From Sanderia malayensis (Eukaryota > Cnidaria > Scyphozoa > Semaeostomeae > Pelagiidae), in the NCBI GenBank assembly GCA_013076295.1, contig RQOL01000392.1, forward strand, positions 310,001 through 374,000: a stretch of 64,000 nucleotides of DNA. The letters are read 5' to 3'. Within the stretch, counting starts at the first letter, position 1; the number at the start of each line of letters is the position of its first letter. Shown one piece after another: positions 27,676 through 40,381 of the stretch. Under the pieces are notes generated by a model. The model saw only the letters and a program-made list of their open reading frames with translations, had not been told where the DNA came from and searched no databases. Both the position numbers and the translations under genes were made by a program.

Positions 27676-29752
27676 TGGAAGTTTGGGTTCCTCGACAAAA
27701 TCGAATTTTGCAGCTTGAGCTGTCGTTTGCTGGTAGAAGAAGGAAAAATCTTCTCTTTGCTGCTGCAAGTTTCCATTGAGTGCAGTGACTCCAACCATTG
27801 CAGTTTGTGGTAATATGCCCTTAGTTTGCAGTGTCTTTGCAAGCTGCTCACATACGCTGAACAAGTTCAAGGCAAATCTTAGTCCAAAGTAGGTCTTGAA
27901 ATTGACCATATTTCCCGCCAATCCATATGCCTTGTCTGACACCTCACGGGCTGAACTTTCATTGGCTATGCTGAGCAAGGTTGCTTGAATGGCTGAATAG
28001 TTTTTGAGAATAGCAGAAACAGATTTCGTTCTTACAGTCCACCGGGTTGGGCACAATAGATGCAAGCTGTCTACTGATCCATCTGAACTTACGTCTTTGG
28101 CAATGTCTTCGTAGATTGAATGAAAACTGCGAGATCTTGGACAAATGAGAGAGTCTCGCGGACAATTTTACTTTCCTTGGCACATCCTTTGAGTGCTAGA
28201 TCGAGTCTATGGTTGGCACAGTGAATGCGATGAGCTGCTGGATTCTCAGCTTTTATCCTTGCAGCAACTCCACTCAAATGGCCACTCATTGTTGCTACAC
28301 TATCGTAAGCTTGCCATCTGCAGTCATCAAGGAAAATATAGCACCTAAGGAGAATATCTTTGCGACAGTATGTAATTGTTTCAGCATCGGTTTCCTTTAT
28401 GTGATACCTTCCTACAAAGTCTTCATGTGTGCTAAGCTCAGGAACCGAGACCCACCGTAAAATACATGTGAGCTGCTCCTTATTACTGATGTCTCGTGAT
28501 TCATCTGCTATCAAACTAAATAAAGCAAAGTTACTTCTGATGTCTTCAAGGATAGAACGGAGAACATCATTACCCATCATCTCAATCAATTCGTTAACAA
28601 TATCAGGACTTGTGTATTGACTTTTATCTATCCATCTTTTTAAGTTTGGAACATCCTCTGATCTTGTCTTTAATAGTTGATAAAGATTACTTTCTCCTTC
28701 ATGATCTCCTCGGATGGCCAAGCCTTGACGAGTTAAATACTGGAGGCTACTAAATTGGGGTAACAACATATCTCTGTGCATTTCCTGCTCTGCTTTATAT
28801 TCCTTATCAAGAATAGCTCTGACATTCAAATGAGGCATTCTAAGGGACTCCACTTTCTCAACTGATTCAGAATGACAATGTGAACATCCGCGCTTGTGCA
28901 ACTTTTCCAAGCCTCTCTTCCAGTTGCAAAAGTCCCCGTCACAAAATGCCTTCTCCGTCTTGTGGTAGCTGAACGTTAGAAGTCCCATATTTGATGCCTT
29001 TCTGCAATAGAAACATGCGATTGTATCCTTTGTTAAACAGTAGCTTGCCCAGGGGTATTTTGCAAATACTGATAATGTACATTTGCGAATCTTTACATCT
29101 TTGCCACTGGACATTGTCTGCTTTTGTGATGTTTTCTTCAAATCATCTTCTGTGGGTATGAATGGAGCATCATTTGAACAGCAGCGAGCAGTGCAGACAG
29201 TAAGGATAGGGCCTTCCTGGACTGCATCTTCAGTTGGTGCTACTTCAGAATGAGCACTAATTAAAAAATCTGCAAATTCTTCATTGCATACATTTGAATT
29301 TGAGGAGTAACCTTCAACTGCCGGGAACTCTGCAGATTCTTCATTGCATAGACTTGCATTTGAAGACCATCCTTCAACCGTCACAATATTTGTTTTGATT
29401 GATAAAGGTTCTGCGAATGTGAAGGTGATATTGGATCTCCGAGGAGTGTTGTTGAAATCTCCCTTCTCTAGTTCTCCACTCTCATGACTCAAGTCTTCAT
29501 TGCAATCTCTATGTCCTTGGACTCCAAAGACAGAGGAGCTCTCCTTTGAAGCCCCTCTATTCCTGCTATCTATTTCTTGCAATTCAAAGTGATTTGTCAC
29601 GGGTTGTTGTATACTTTTTCAGCAGCAGATTCTTCACTAGAGTTGCTTGTATTTTTTTGAAATGCAAATATAGACGTTATTTTCTTAACCTTACTGGCAG
29701 CTTTCTTCAGTTCCTCCTCCTTCTTTCGTTTGCATCGATCAGCGCGTGGCAT
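27676..29752 (-). pseudogene. hAT transposase, N-terminal and central part (ZMYM1-like)
   Basis: Starts at the ATG at 29750-29752 (MPRADRCKRKKEEELKK), a basic N-terminus. A one-base slip near 29,598 leads into a 500-codon frame with a TTF-type zinc-finger region (KYPWASYCLTKDTIACFYC, then CFKCH-like CSHCHSES), a DUF4371-like stretch (LIADESRDISNKEQLTCILRW) and the HCANHRLDLAL block of hAT RNase H folds. A second slip near 28,130 leads into LLCPTRWTVRTKS and onward to FVEEPKLPRR at 27,676, where the IS3EU-like element begins. The C-terminal half lies at 9,861-10,490. Two frameshifts plus the split make it inactive. Confidence 0.88.
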
Positions 29753-30109
29753 GTCGGCAGAAGCGAAATAGCAATAGAGCTCAATCGCACTGATTTGGCT
29801 GGGTAAAACCAAATGCCACACATTTTGAATTCTATTAGCTATTAATTTCTGCTCTTGTTATGTTATGTCTTTAAAAGTATAAACAATAGGAGTCAATTTT
29901 CAAACTGGATCACCCAAACCGAAGTGCTTGACCTGTAAGGGCATATCTAATTAATCTCAATATTTTAGAGAAAATATTTGACTAAATAGGCACTTTATGA
30001 ACAGAAAGGGCACTTTGTGAACAAAAAGGGCACTTTTTGCTTATTTCAAAATTTTGAGGGGGGGCACGTGCCCCCAGTGCCCCCCGGTTCCTACGTCTCT
30101 GAATGTGTT

Positions 30110-31227
30110 CAGGTATTCACTATCAGATAATATTCAAGGTATCGTTCAAGGAAACTGCCCAGCCGGACAGTTTACCAAAGAGTTGTGATGTCACCCATAA
30201 TCACGAATTAGGAAAACTGACATGTGTTACTTATTTTGGTGAGCAAAATAAGGACAGACAACCTGGAATTTACACCTCCCTACGCTGCACTCCACTGTTT
30301 TAGGTAAATTTAAGGTGCTTGTGTATATGGGCCCCAAGACTGGAGTTCCTGTTGATTTGGCAAATGGGTTCATCTTTATTTGAAAGATTTCGCTTCTTGT
30401 CGCCAGATAAAACAGTGTAGAACTCCCTCGTGTTAGGCCATCAGCTCTCCTGATCTTTGAATCTCATAATGAGGCTAATAGAACAAAACTCTATAAATCA
30501 CTTCGAGGCTAAAACAACATAACAATTGTATAAGGGTAAGAGTAGCTATGGATTAATTGTTACAGTGAGAGCTAATGCAGTTGTAAGATAAATGATATAT
30601 ACAGAAGCTGTCAATATTTAGAATTTGCTTCAGCAGACACAAGGTCCGTTAGCAGTCCAGGAGCTTTTTCAAGTTAGGGCCTCGTATATCGCAAGCTTTC
30701 ATGATACAACATACAAAGCTCCAGAACCAATTCGGTGATCAATTTCTCCGTTTCATTTACAATTCAATTTATCTCTCGCAAATAAGCTTCTGAATATATG
30801 AGTTCAGCAGTTGCATTACATTCTTATTATTACAAATCAAAATCAAGATGTAATGAATAAACAAGCCATTTCATTGGCAAATTACCGCTCAACGGAGTTT
30901 ATTGTACTGTCATAAATCTGGTTTCAGTATTTGCCAAGCAATTTTTTTGGCTGTAAACATTTTTTTCTACATACTTGGCATTTTCTGGTTTCTACATGTT
31001 AAGTTAATAAATGCCCACGTAATCATTCTGCTTACATACATTTTTCTGTCTCACAAACGTAACTTAAACATGCTAAATTTTCTTGGCCAAAGTTATGACT
31101 TCACTACTGGATTTGTAATTAGTAAATACAACATTAACAAGTCTTGATAAGTAATTAAATATCTTAAATTTGCAAAGTACGATAGTTAATTTTAGTTCAT
31201 CATATTTTATGCATGTAAACGTTCTGC
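30110..31227. other. Non-coding stretch between the hAT end and the GPCR gene
   Basis: No exon supported. AT-rich, probably includes the 3' flank of the GPCR gene. Confidence 0.5.
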
Positions 31228-32483
31228 TCAAAAAACAGTTTCGTTTATAATTTCTTTATTTGTAGTGTTATTGTCCCGTATAGATTTTGTATAGAGATAT
31301 TCTGATCGACTGTCTCCAAGATTGGGTTTATCAAACTTGACATTTCTACATTTTGCTACAATGCCGTTTATTATCTTCTTAATCTCATGACGGATTTCCT
31401 TATTAAGGAGGCCATACAAAATCGGGTTCATCGTGGCGTTTGAATAATTCAGAATCATCGTAATGCCAGTAACATATCTTGGCGAACAACCGTTACAGCT
31501 AATATTAACAACGGTGTTGGCAATATAAGGTAGCCATGAAATTAGAAACAATCCAACTAGCAACATAATACGCTTAGCAGCTTTTACATTTGCCACAACC
31601 GCTATAAAGCTTGCTCTTCTTCTTTCGAATTGACATAAGGAATGCTTATTCTTCATTGCAGCACTGTTTGCAATTCGAAAAATTCCGATGTTAGCCAGTA
31701 GTATTATCAAAAGTGGCAGCAAGAAATTAGCTGTCACCATGAGAATACAATATTGGGTCTTTATGTAGAAATTACAGTCGCTTTTAACAGAGGTTGGAAA
31801 ATCAACCCAACCCATAACTGGAAGCGATGCAATAATGATGACATAAATCCACTTTACTGCAAGAGCTATCACTGCTCTTTTTTTGAGAGAATCTTCAAGC
31901 GTGTCAAGGGATATTTCAATGTTATATAGCGTTCCAGGGTGAGAAGGCAAAGGCTAAGTGATGATGCCGGAAGAGACATGAAAAACATTGTACTGAAAAA
32001 CTCGCATGTTCTTTCGTTATGGTAAAATCCATCTTTTACCAAAACATTTATGTCAATTGGAACAACAGTGACTGCCAGAATGATATCACTTACAGCCAAA
32101 TCAACGAGGAGCATGTGTGTTTTAGAGTGAAGCTTTCTAACGGTAATTATTGTTGTTAGTAGGGTAAAATTGCCAAGTAAAGCAAATATTACCAAAAGCG
32201 AGAGAATTACAATGAATATATCTTTTGTAGTATTGCTTAGGCTTGGGATTCCTTTTAAAGATAATCCTGTTGTTGTGGACAATTGCGGGCTTGGAGTGTA
32301 ATAAGTTGACAGTATGATTTTGCTTGAATACAAATACAAATCTTTCTCTGCAGAAAGGCTCCCGTTGTGTACGATAGCTGTGGTCAGAGTTCCATTATCA
32401 GGGGCAAACTCATTGCTTGACACAATGCTCAAGAAGATTATTACCAAATATTGAAGAATCTTTGAACTTCTGCACATTTCCAT
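31228..32483 (-). CDS. Rhodopsin-family (class A) GPCR, single exon, one 1-base frameshift
   Basis: From the ATG at 32481-32483 the protein has a possible signal peptide (ILQYLVIIFLSIVSS) and an N-terminal domain with N-glycosylation sites (NGT, NGS). Seven membrane segments follow: LLGNFTLL in TM1, DLAVSDIIL in TM2, a Cys before TM3 (RTCEFF) and LERY as the DRY-type motif, VKWIYV in TM4, the paired loop Cys (SDCNF), FLLPLLIILL in TM5, FLISWLPYIAN in TM6 and MNPILYGLL in TM7 (NPxxY). The tail runs to the stop at 31,228. Right after TM3 the frame slips by one base in an A7 run at 31,878-31,884; everything before and after is intact. Ligand not inferable; it resembles amine/adenosine/peptide-type receptors of invertebrates. 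It is the only convincing host gene here. Confidence 0.85.
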
Positions 32484-35400
32484 TTTCTCTTGATTATCGA
32501 GCTACCACAAACCAAAACCGTCGCATTCACAGAATTACTAAAAAAAATATTAATTGGTCATAACATCGTTCAAATAAATAACGGCAAGACTAAAATTAAA
32601 ACGGCTTAGTGATTGATGAATGATTGTGCCACGTGGACACGTATTAAAATTTTCAGCTTTAGCTATGTACATTTCTTTTGAAATTTACACTTTCCAATTT
32701 CACTTTCAATTCCATAAGAAAGCAATGTTTTAGTTTGAATTTAGGGACAAGAAATTCCCCCCAAAAAGTAAAACGCGTTTAACATTCTCAAAATTACTTT
32801 TTTCCACATATTTGAGTTCGCAACTAATTACAACTGATGTAAGTAATGTCATATTTGGAATAGAAGAAATGATTGGAGTCTTTTACAATCGCTTGCTACT
32901 TTTTTCGTCAATAAGTTTCATAAAGCACGGCGTGCTTGATCGTGTAAGAATGTTGTATGAAGATTTCAAAAGAGCGATCAAAACTTCTCTTAATCCTCTT
33001 TATACAATTAATTCAAATTTGTACTTGAGTCAGAAAAAAATGAGAACACCTTGTTTTCTTTTACAAACAACAAGTTATTTACACCCAGCAACGATCTTTT
33101 GAAGTTGCTACGACTGAGGCATAACAACTGTCTTATGGCTATGAGGCATAACAACTGTCTATTGAGAGACTATGAACAAAGTTCAAAGCGCTGACGCCAA
33201 ATGTAAGGTTGCAACGCAAGTTGGAAAAATTGATGATGCACAATGCAATAGTCACAAAATGGTTTCCATTGTTGAACAAAGTAGTCCACATTCAAAATAA
33301 TTACCCCATACGTCATCGAAGCTACATGCAACGTGAAAATAATGTATACAATATTTTAATTCTAACTCCGACTTAATTATTCAAAGGAAAGAAGAAGAAC
33401 ATGTGAGAAAAACTGGCTCAATATAACGTCTTAGAGACAGTCTGGTGAGAACACTATCCATTGCTTCTTTACATATGACCATTTTCTAATTTTGTATGCC
33501 TTTCTGAACTGGTACGTGCAGGGCGGAGGCAGGAAAATGAATGATTATGGCTCAGAGTCTACGACAAAGTTCTAGGAATATTTTTATTGACAATGCCCTT
33601 TAGACTTTTGAAAAACGAATGCCATGCCCTAAAAAGAGAAGTGGATTAAAACGAAGAGAGAACAGTAGCAGAAAAAATAGTTTAGCTTGACTTGGCATTT
33701 GCTTTTGCTTCTTCAAAAACAGCAGATATATAGTCATCTTTACTAAACAAATTATAGGCAGATTGGCAAACTTTGTTGTAATGGCCAATAACAGTTAAGA
33801 TGATGGAATTGCAATACTGTGGCCATGACGTATGAGAAGCTGGTCGACATATATTAGCTCATACTTTAGAGCAGGAAGTAGGACGGAATTGGGCATTATT
33901 TCAAAGCTTTCAAACGCATGGTGTCTGGAAAATTTTGACAATGTACTTGGGCTAAGAGTATCGCCTACTTCATCTGTTGACAAGTACCAGAAACAGAGGA
34001 GCTGCCGGATTGGTAACTAATCCAGTCATCAATCAAGCATCAATCCAGTCATTTGCACTCGTGCAGTCATAAAAGTCGCGTAGCCACGCACAAAATTATC
34101 AGATCTTAGAAAATTAAAATCATCATGCTCATTCATCTGAGAAAAACATATTGCAAAAAATCTTTTTTTACCCAAACCAGACGGCAGAGACACACAGTTT
34201 GTGGAAATTTCAAATGCTCTGGAAAACCCCTTGCAAAATGCTTAAAACTATGCGACTAGAACTGTGGTTGAAAAACTTTCCAACTGAAAGGATATTATGG
34301 GTCTAGGTTGGCTACCAAGAAAAGAGCGCAGAGAGTTACAATCATTGAAGACAGTTTTTAGCCGAAGAATCCACTACGAGGTTTTTAACCCTGAAGAAAG
34401 CGACGCAAGTTTTGAAGTTAAGATACGGTTTTAATGATATTTAACTTTTTTTGCTCTTCGTTAGGAAGTCAGGACAACTATAATGCACTTCTTATAAACC
34501 TTTAGCAGCCTTTAAAAGGCAACTGAAGTTAAACTGTTTTGATTTATCGCTCAACCCTATTCAAAACAGGTTGAGTCATATTTTCCACAATTTTGTGAAC
34601 CTTTAACTATCAATAAATTGGCGTCAAAATGCAAAAGTTGGGGATTTTATTCAGCCAATTTTGAGATTGCGAGAGTTGGTAGTTATGTCACCATATGTAC
34701 AATCTGAATTCTGTTTGACTTGAGAACACTGCGTTGCGCTTATGTGGATCTCAGAATTTGGAAAAACGAGTAATATAATAGTAACTTTTCGTATCAACTA
34801 ACTTATCACCTGAAGGAGGAGAAGTATGCGTGTATGATGGACATGTAAGCCATACCAATTTGACTCTCGGCTAGACAGGTATGATACGAGTAGTGAAGAA
34901 GATGCTGCCTATCCTTTTTGTACTCCAAGTGCGAGATCGTCACAAACACCCAGTGGAAGTTGAATGGTGGTAAGTCTACCATTGAAATCCACATCTGTGA
35001 TATATTACTGCCTTATATACAAACTAAAACCTTGTGAATATCATTATTTGTTACATTTTGCCTAGGTGTGTATGTGCCAAGCCAAGCGAGAGTATAGAGC
35101 GGAGAGTCTCAAGGGAGCTCAGTTGTTTTGCTGTATTGCTCAAGTCTTCGAGACATAAGGCAAATTACATTTCCTGATAGTATTGAACTGATGTTGTATA
35201 CATTAACTGAGCAAAGCTAAGAACCACTTGATGTAAAATGGCGTCTAGAAGTGGCCCGAAGCTTGAGGAGGAAAATTTACATAACAACATATAAATAATG
35301 AACTGTTTCAGTAGCGAATTTATTTAGCAAGTGGGAAGGTGTGAACGCCATTTTTCGTTTCGGAAGGGTGCTCTTGTCAAAAATTGAGAAATATTTTTGA

Positions 35401-36006
35401 GCAACAGGCACTAATGATAAAATATTGTTTGTGGGGAGTAAGGCATATGTAGCCTCATCTGGTAATTATCAGGTGTCATTTTTGCGCAATTTTATTCTGA
35501 AATTTACATAAAACATTTGAGCGCTACTATTTTTTTCACGCGATTGAAACCTTGTGTTAGGGAACAAAATTGTCATAGGAATGCCTGTGAATAATTAGTA
35601 TGGTTCAGACATGTATAAATTTTTAGATGACCATCTGATTTGAAATTGCCATTCATTTTAGTTGATATGGATGCCCAATACATTAGAAGGTATAGTACGT
35701 TCAAAGAACTTCCGTACATAGTGCAACATCACAAATTTCAGAAGGTGGCAAATTAAATAAGCTTCCGGATGCCACTTTTGGTTGAATAAATTTCGTCACG
35801 TTCGCCCCGTATCTCGATAAACATAGCTCCAATTTTGGAAACAATTCAGATTTCGGGCTAACTCGATACGCTCGTTCAGAAAAACCAAATTAAAAAATTA
35901 TTTTTGTTCTCCTTTCAGGAAAAATATATCAAGCGATTTGATTCTCATGTAGTATTAACCTCCTTTTTTATTTTCTCTTCTCTTCTTCGGGGTGATATGG
36001 TAAAAT
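32484..36006. other. Long non-coding stretch upstream of the GPCR gene
   Basis: Holds the GPCR promoter region by position. A 26-base unit with GAGGCATAACAACTGTCT is duplicated in tandem at about 33,115-33,163. No other exon or element boundary is supported; short open frames at 32,812 and 33,832 lack any recognised motif. Confidence 0.5.
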
Positions 36007-36200
36007 ACGAGTTGCGAGTTGCAAGTGCAAGTTGCGAGTTGCGTTTATTGTACGAGTTGCGAGTTGCGAGTTAAATTAAATATGCAAATTGCGAGTTGAG
36101 AGTTGCATGCAAAGTACGAGTTGCGAGTTACTTTTGTAATCAAAGTTGCGAGTTGGAAAACTGAAAATGCGAGTTTACTACTGAAAGTTGCGAGTTGCTC
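36007..36200 (+). repeat. Irregular cluster of GAGTTGC heptamers
   Basis: More than a dozen copies of (C)GAGTTGC or GAGTTA, some adjacent (GAGTTGCGAGTTGCGAGTT), others spaced by 10-25 bases. A second cluster in the opposite orientation lies at 43,469-43,560, and a trace at 52,262. Confidence 0.85.
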
Positions 36201-36445
36201 GAAGATGATGACCCATTTCAGTTTCACGTTGTGGTCGCATGGCAGATGAAAAGAAAAGGCTGTGTGTGTTGGATGAGGTAAGCTTTTACTTCGTATTTGG
36301 CTATAGATTTCGTTAAAGTGCGCCTACGGATTTTTTTATTGACTAAAAGTATAGAATCGAATGCGCTGATCCTGATACCGTTTATATTTTTTTTGATCTG
36401 ATCAATAATTGTTGAGTTACGAGAGATTGCGTTCACGCTTTCATG

Positions 36446-38252
36446 TCTCACTTTTAGGACTGGGTCGAGACCACTATGACATCATAGTGGACTCAGTGTG
36501 CTCAGTGGCGGCGGGCGTAGGCCTACATTCAGTATAATAGATAATGTTGTTTGCGCTGTCTTGTCTTGTTATGTGTATTCGTGGGTATTTGTGCAATTTG
36601 GTGATCAGAATTGAATAGAAAGTTTCCATAAATTAAACATTCTTAGTCGGATAGTAGTTCATGACAGTAGGGATTGCAGTGCCGAGGAATGCGAAGATGG
36701 CGAGGGGATAGGATTGGTCGTACCGTAGAACAGTCTTTGATCGGTACAGAACTTCAAAATTGCTTTGAAAATCGGAAACATAGCGAAGCATAATAAATAC
36801 TAAAGCTTTTCGTCTGACACTCATCAGAGTAGTACGTCAGAAAGAGAACGAAAATGAAAACCTAACGAGCAATTATACCCAGAAGAGGATCGAAATTGGC
36901 CAATCAGACAAGAGGTGAGTGATTGGTATAGTGCAAAAACAACCAATCATCACCGGTGATCGAAAAATAGATTATTGAAAGAGTCCCAGTGGGAAAACGA
37001 ACTCTTTCTGTCTACACAATATGGGATCCATGGTTTTGATGTAGACAGATTCTAAAATTCCTGAGTGAAATTTTGACCTAGCTCTGCCGATAATGCGAAA
37101 ACGGTCCTCACTGTAGTTTTGAGCGCATTCTGTGTTGTCGAGTAAATATTGGCTGATTGGCCAATTTCGATCCTCTTCTGGGTATAATTGTTCGTTAGGT
37201 TTTCATTTTCGTTCTCTTTCTGACGTACGACTCTGATGAGTGTCAGACGAAAAGCTTTAGTATTTATTATGTTTCGCTATGTTTCCGATTTTCAAAGCAA
37301 TTTCGTATCGTAGAGTAAAGCAGACCGATGATAGTGATACCGATGGAGAAGAACCTGATGCATTTGATCCTATTTGGCTGAGAACTCTTTCGCTGAAAGC
37401 TATGAAAGAGATGTGAGAGAGAAAAGAAATGTTGAAAGAAAACTTTCTGGGCATTTGACTGGATCTGAATTATTATCTTTCTGTTGTGTATCTGATGAAG
37501 TAAAAGTGTATCAAAATTCTATACGTAATGTGATTTAGGCCATGGCCATATCCATCCGTGTCGGTCAACCTTTGTGGTTGAAGAAACTTGAAACGATTCG
37601 ATTTTCATTAGATACAGCAAGTGTAGAAAATGTGCAACACAATTCCTTATTACTACACATGAATTTCGTTATTGCACCGAAATTGATGGTTGCATGTTGG
37701 CATTTTCTAACTGTGAAGTTTAGAATTTCGTCCGTCGTTGCGAATTGATGAAATCTATCCACTTCCTTATCGTTACAGCTTCAGGGCGATCGTCCTGATG
37801 AAGCTGAATCCTGTGGAGCTCCACAAATCTTGATTTATCCGGTGTATTTCCACGGCATAGCAAAACACATCGATGTGGCATATTTTCCCAGTTTCACATA
37901 TAAATCTAACAATTTTCAAGTCCTGTCAAATATCTGTGATCATGTTTTTGATCCTATTGAAATCCCGTACTGTTTTAACATTGCACGGCCTACGCCCGCC
38001 GCCACTGAGTACACTGAGCAGCCACTACAGGGGAATTTTGTAATTCCTCCCCACAGCTGCAAACTCATCACAAGCCTTTCAAATTTCAATGCCATAATGT
38101 GCCGACCTGTTTCTAATCATCAAAGTCAAGAAAACAAATATCGAATCCATAGTATGAGAGAAAATCGACGTCAGATTTGTTGCTTCAGTACGGGAAAAAA
38201 GGGGCTCCCACTATGATGTCATAGTGGACTCGACCCAGTCCTAAAAGTGAGA
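36446..38252. mobile_element. TIR element of 1.8 kb with a nested inverted repeat
   Basis: Outer TIRs of about 47 bases: TCTCACTTTTAGGACTGGG at 36446 on, and its reverse complement ending at 38252. They include the palindrome CCACTATGAYRTCATAGTGG in both copies. A second inverted pair (36498-36527 and about 37,985-38,015, around CGGCGGGCGTAGGC) lies inside. A third, 36758-36908 and 37153-37302 (about 150 bases each, highly similar), lies at the centre-left. No TSD was identified. One open stretch, 37,390-37,539, reads FAESYERDVREKRNVERKLS and looks coding, but no family was recognised. Confidence 0.7.
36758..37302. repeat. Internal inverted repeat, 150-base arms, 244-base spacer
   Basis: 36758-36908 is nearly the exact reverse complement of 37153-37302. 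Transcripts could fold to a long hairpin. It may be a separate MITE nested in the 36,446-38,252 element. Confidence 0.85.
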
Positions 38253-38421
38253 TAAGGAATATGGCGAAAATGACGAAACATTGACACTTCCACGCGTTAT
38301 AACTCGTGAACTACGCGTCTGATTTAAAAATAATTTTCAGATCTGAAGTCAGCGTACCGAGTTTTATTGAATTCACTAATAAAAAAAAGCCGTAGGGGCA
38401 CTTTAAGTTTGGAAGCGTCGC

Positions 38422-38706
38422 TTGTGGCTACGTAGAATAACATCTGTTTTTGAGCAACTCAATCTGTGTGTGGTCTCTGACTGGCTAGAAGCTGATGGCA
38501 AGGGAGCTTGGATTAGCTTGGCCTACCACTTACTAAAAGTTTCTGTTGCTTGTTATGAGAAAAAACAGAACAGTATAATCCATTGTAATTTCCCAGAAAG
38601 CCTGATAGGTATAACTTACCAGTTTCTTAAAAAAGAAAAACCTATATTAGGCCTAGGTACAGGAGGCCTAGAATATATTGTAGGCCAGTCTGGTTCAGGT
38701 GGTTGA
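38422..38706 (+). other. Unassigned open frame
   Basis: 94 codons starting MWLRRITSVFEQLNL, lying between two TIR elements. No recognised domain; it may be a short non-coding open frame or a piece of a spliced gene. Listed because codon pattern is even and no overlapping feature explains it. Confidence 0.15.
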
Positions 38707-38865
38707 AATGGAGGAGAGGGTCTGAACTTTGAACCGTTGGTCTTGAAAACAGTAAAAAACAGTGCATCTGTATTCATTACTGGTAATTTGTTTTATCAGT
38801 GGTTAGTAAGAGTTAATAATCTATCTATTATGTTAATAATAGATTCAGAGTTAACTAGCTGTTAA

Positions 38866-40377
38866 AGGCCTACTGCAATCAAAAATCACTTTCCCGTTTT
38901 TTTTCATAAAATGAAATTTCAATCTTTACTGATTACTTTGGTGCCTGTTTTATTTTTATTCGATCACGATAAGTATACTAAATTTGGCTTTGAAATGGGG
39001 CACTGACTGCGACATGGTATGACGTCATAACTAGGACACAAATCGACTTTTATAACGGGAGAGTATCGGGAAAAGTTTTCAAATCTGCACTATGCGTAGC
39101 TCCAGCCCTTATTAAAAAATCGCTTTCCAGGGTACAAAACTATAACTTTCCGCGCGTCGTTTCAGCTATTAACCAAAAAAATTGAACTTACGGTAACGCT
39201 ATAGCGGCGTTTTGAAATAGGGTACTACAAACCGCGCGGTCAGTCAAAAGACATCTTATTCCGCGCGGTCTGATTTCCAAGCAGCTGGAAGGATTCACAA
39301 AGGAAGTTTGTCAGAAATCATGGATGGCGGAGCTGTGCAAGTAAAACTAGTAGCAAACACGATGGCCGGGGTTGTTGTTAGATGAGCAGGCAAAGTAAGC
39401 TGTTACAGCAGTTAAGTTAATTAATAAATGGTATTTTCAAGCAGCCGTTTTCAAAACAAATTTGAAATGAAACAGATAAGGAGAGCTGAAGGCGTGCGTT
39501 TTGCTCACAATACCCATAGGCCAGACAGAAATTAAAAACATAAAGCTGCTACGGAACCACCAGTTTCATTTTTTGTCCATTTGGAATTTTGGAACCATCG
39601 TGTTTCAACAGAAAACTTGTAACACATCTGACTATGATAATAAATTGCTGTGCAGAATATTGCGATTAGTTCTATTTTATTTCTCCAACTTCTACCCCGA
39701 TGAAAACACTGTAGCAACTTGGCGTTCCAGCCAGACGTGATATAAAAGTAATTCGTTTTGATAAGACTGGACTGACAACAACTTAGCAGCATCAGATATA
39801 TCTTAAAAAGCCAACTCTGAGCGTAAATAGTCCATGTAGATTCTGAAAACATCTCTGCATTCTCTCACACATACATCATATGCGACTCAGTAAGTAAAGT
39901 CAAATGCAAAAGTATATGTCATCTCGACACTGATAATGATAATCCCCGTTGTTTGCTTCCGCTCTCCGCCGCGGCTGATCGCCCTCTCGCAATTTGACGT
40001 CACAACCAAAACTACCCCAATTCAGACTCCAATTACTCCCCCCAAATCGCTTTCTAAAATTATGGAAAAAATTTTAAAATTTGTGAAAACACATATTTAT
40101 GCCTTGGGATGCAATTTTTATTTAATTAGTTATTTATTGAGCTAGACGGAATGGAGCAAAAAGCTACAATACACTTCAATACAAAAACTTGAAATGGGTC
40201 CTAGTTATTACGTCACGTTTGTCGCAGTTGAAATGGCAAAATCGACGACTTTACGGGCTTGTAAAAACGATTCTACTGGATCAATTTTCATTCTGAAAAC
40301 GGTTTTATGATCAGTTCGAATAGGTTTACCATGAAATGCAAAAAAATCATATCACTTTTTTTGATTGCAGTAGGCCT
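38866..40377. mobile_element. TIR element of 1.5 kb inserted in TTAA
   Basis: Ends read AGGCCTACTGCAATCAAAAA on both strands, flanked by TTAA at 38862-38865 and 40378-40381. A TTAA duplication is typical of piggyBac and Kolobok elements. The AGG start is closer to Kolobok than to piggyBac (CCC), but no transposase is present, so it is non-autonomous and the superfamily is open. Confidence 0.75.
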
Positions 40378-40381
40378 TTAA

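Larger units (their letters stand above)
9631..30101 (-). mobile_element. hAT transposon (outer layer of nested elements), 8-bp TSD
   Basis: Termini are CAGGGACGTAGGAA (9631 on) and, on the complementary strand, CAGAGACGTAGGAA (30101 back). Both are followed by G-rich runs and flanked by the 8-base direct repeat AATGTGTT (9623-9630 and 30102-30109). CAG-type TIRs and 8-bp TSDs define hAT. Without the 17.2-kb insertion the element would be about 3.3 kb, a normal hAT size. The transposase runs on the minus strand in two parts, 27,676-29,752 and 9,861-10,490. Near the right end three copies of GGGCACTTT lie about 20 bases apart (30,000-30,030), probably subterminal binding sites. Confidence 0.9.

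Noticed and set aside
33795..34020. Two overlapping open frames of 62 codons on opposite strands
   Set aside because: Short, mutually overlapping, no motif or splice context; typical chance frames.
36007..36200. CRISPR array or telomere-like repeat
   Set aside because: Units are irregularly spaced heptamers without unique spacers of constant length, in animal DNA; the unit does not match TTAGGG-type telomere repeats.
37830..38216. 128-codon frame in the 1.8-kb TIR element
   Set aside because: It runs straight through the inner inverted repeat and into the TIR, with no recognised domain; likely a chance frame, so not listed as a gene.
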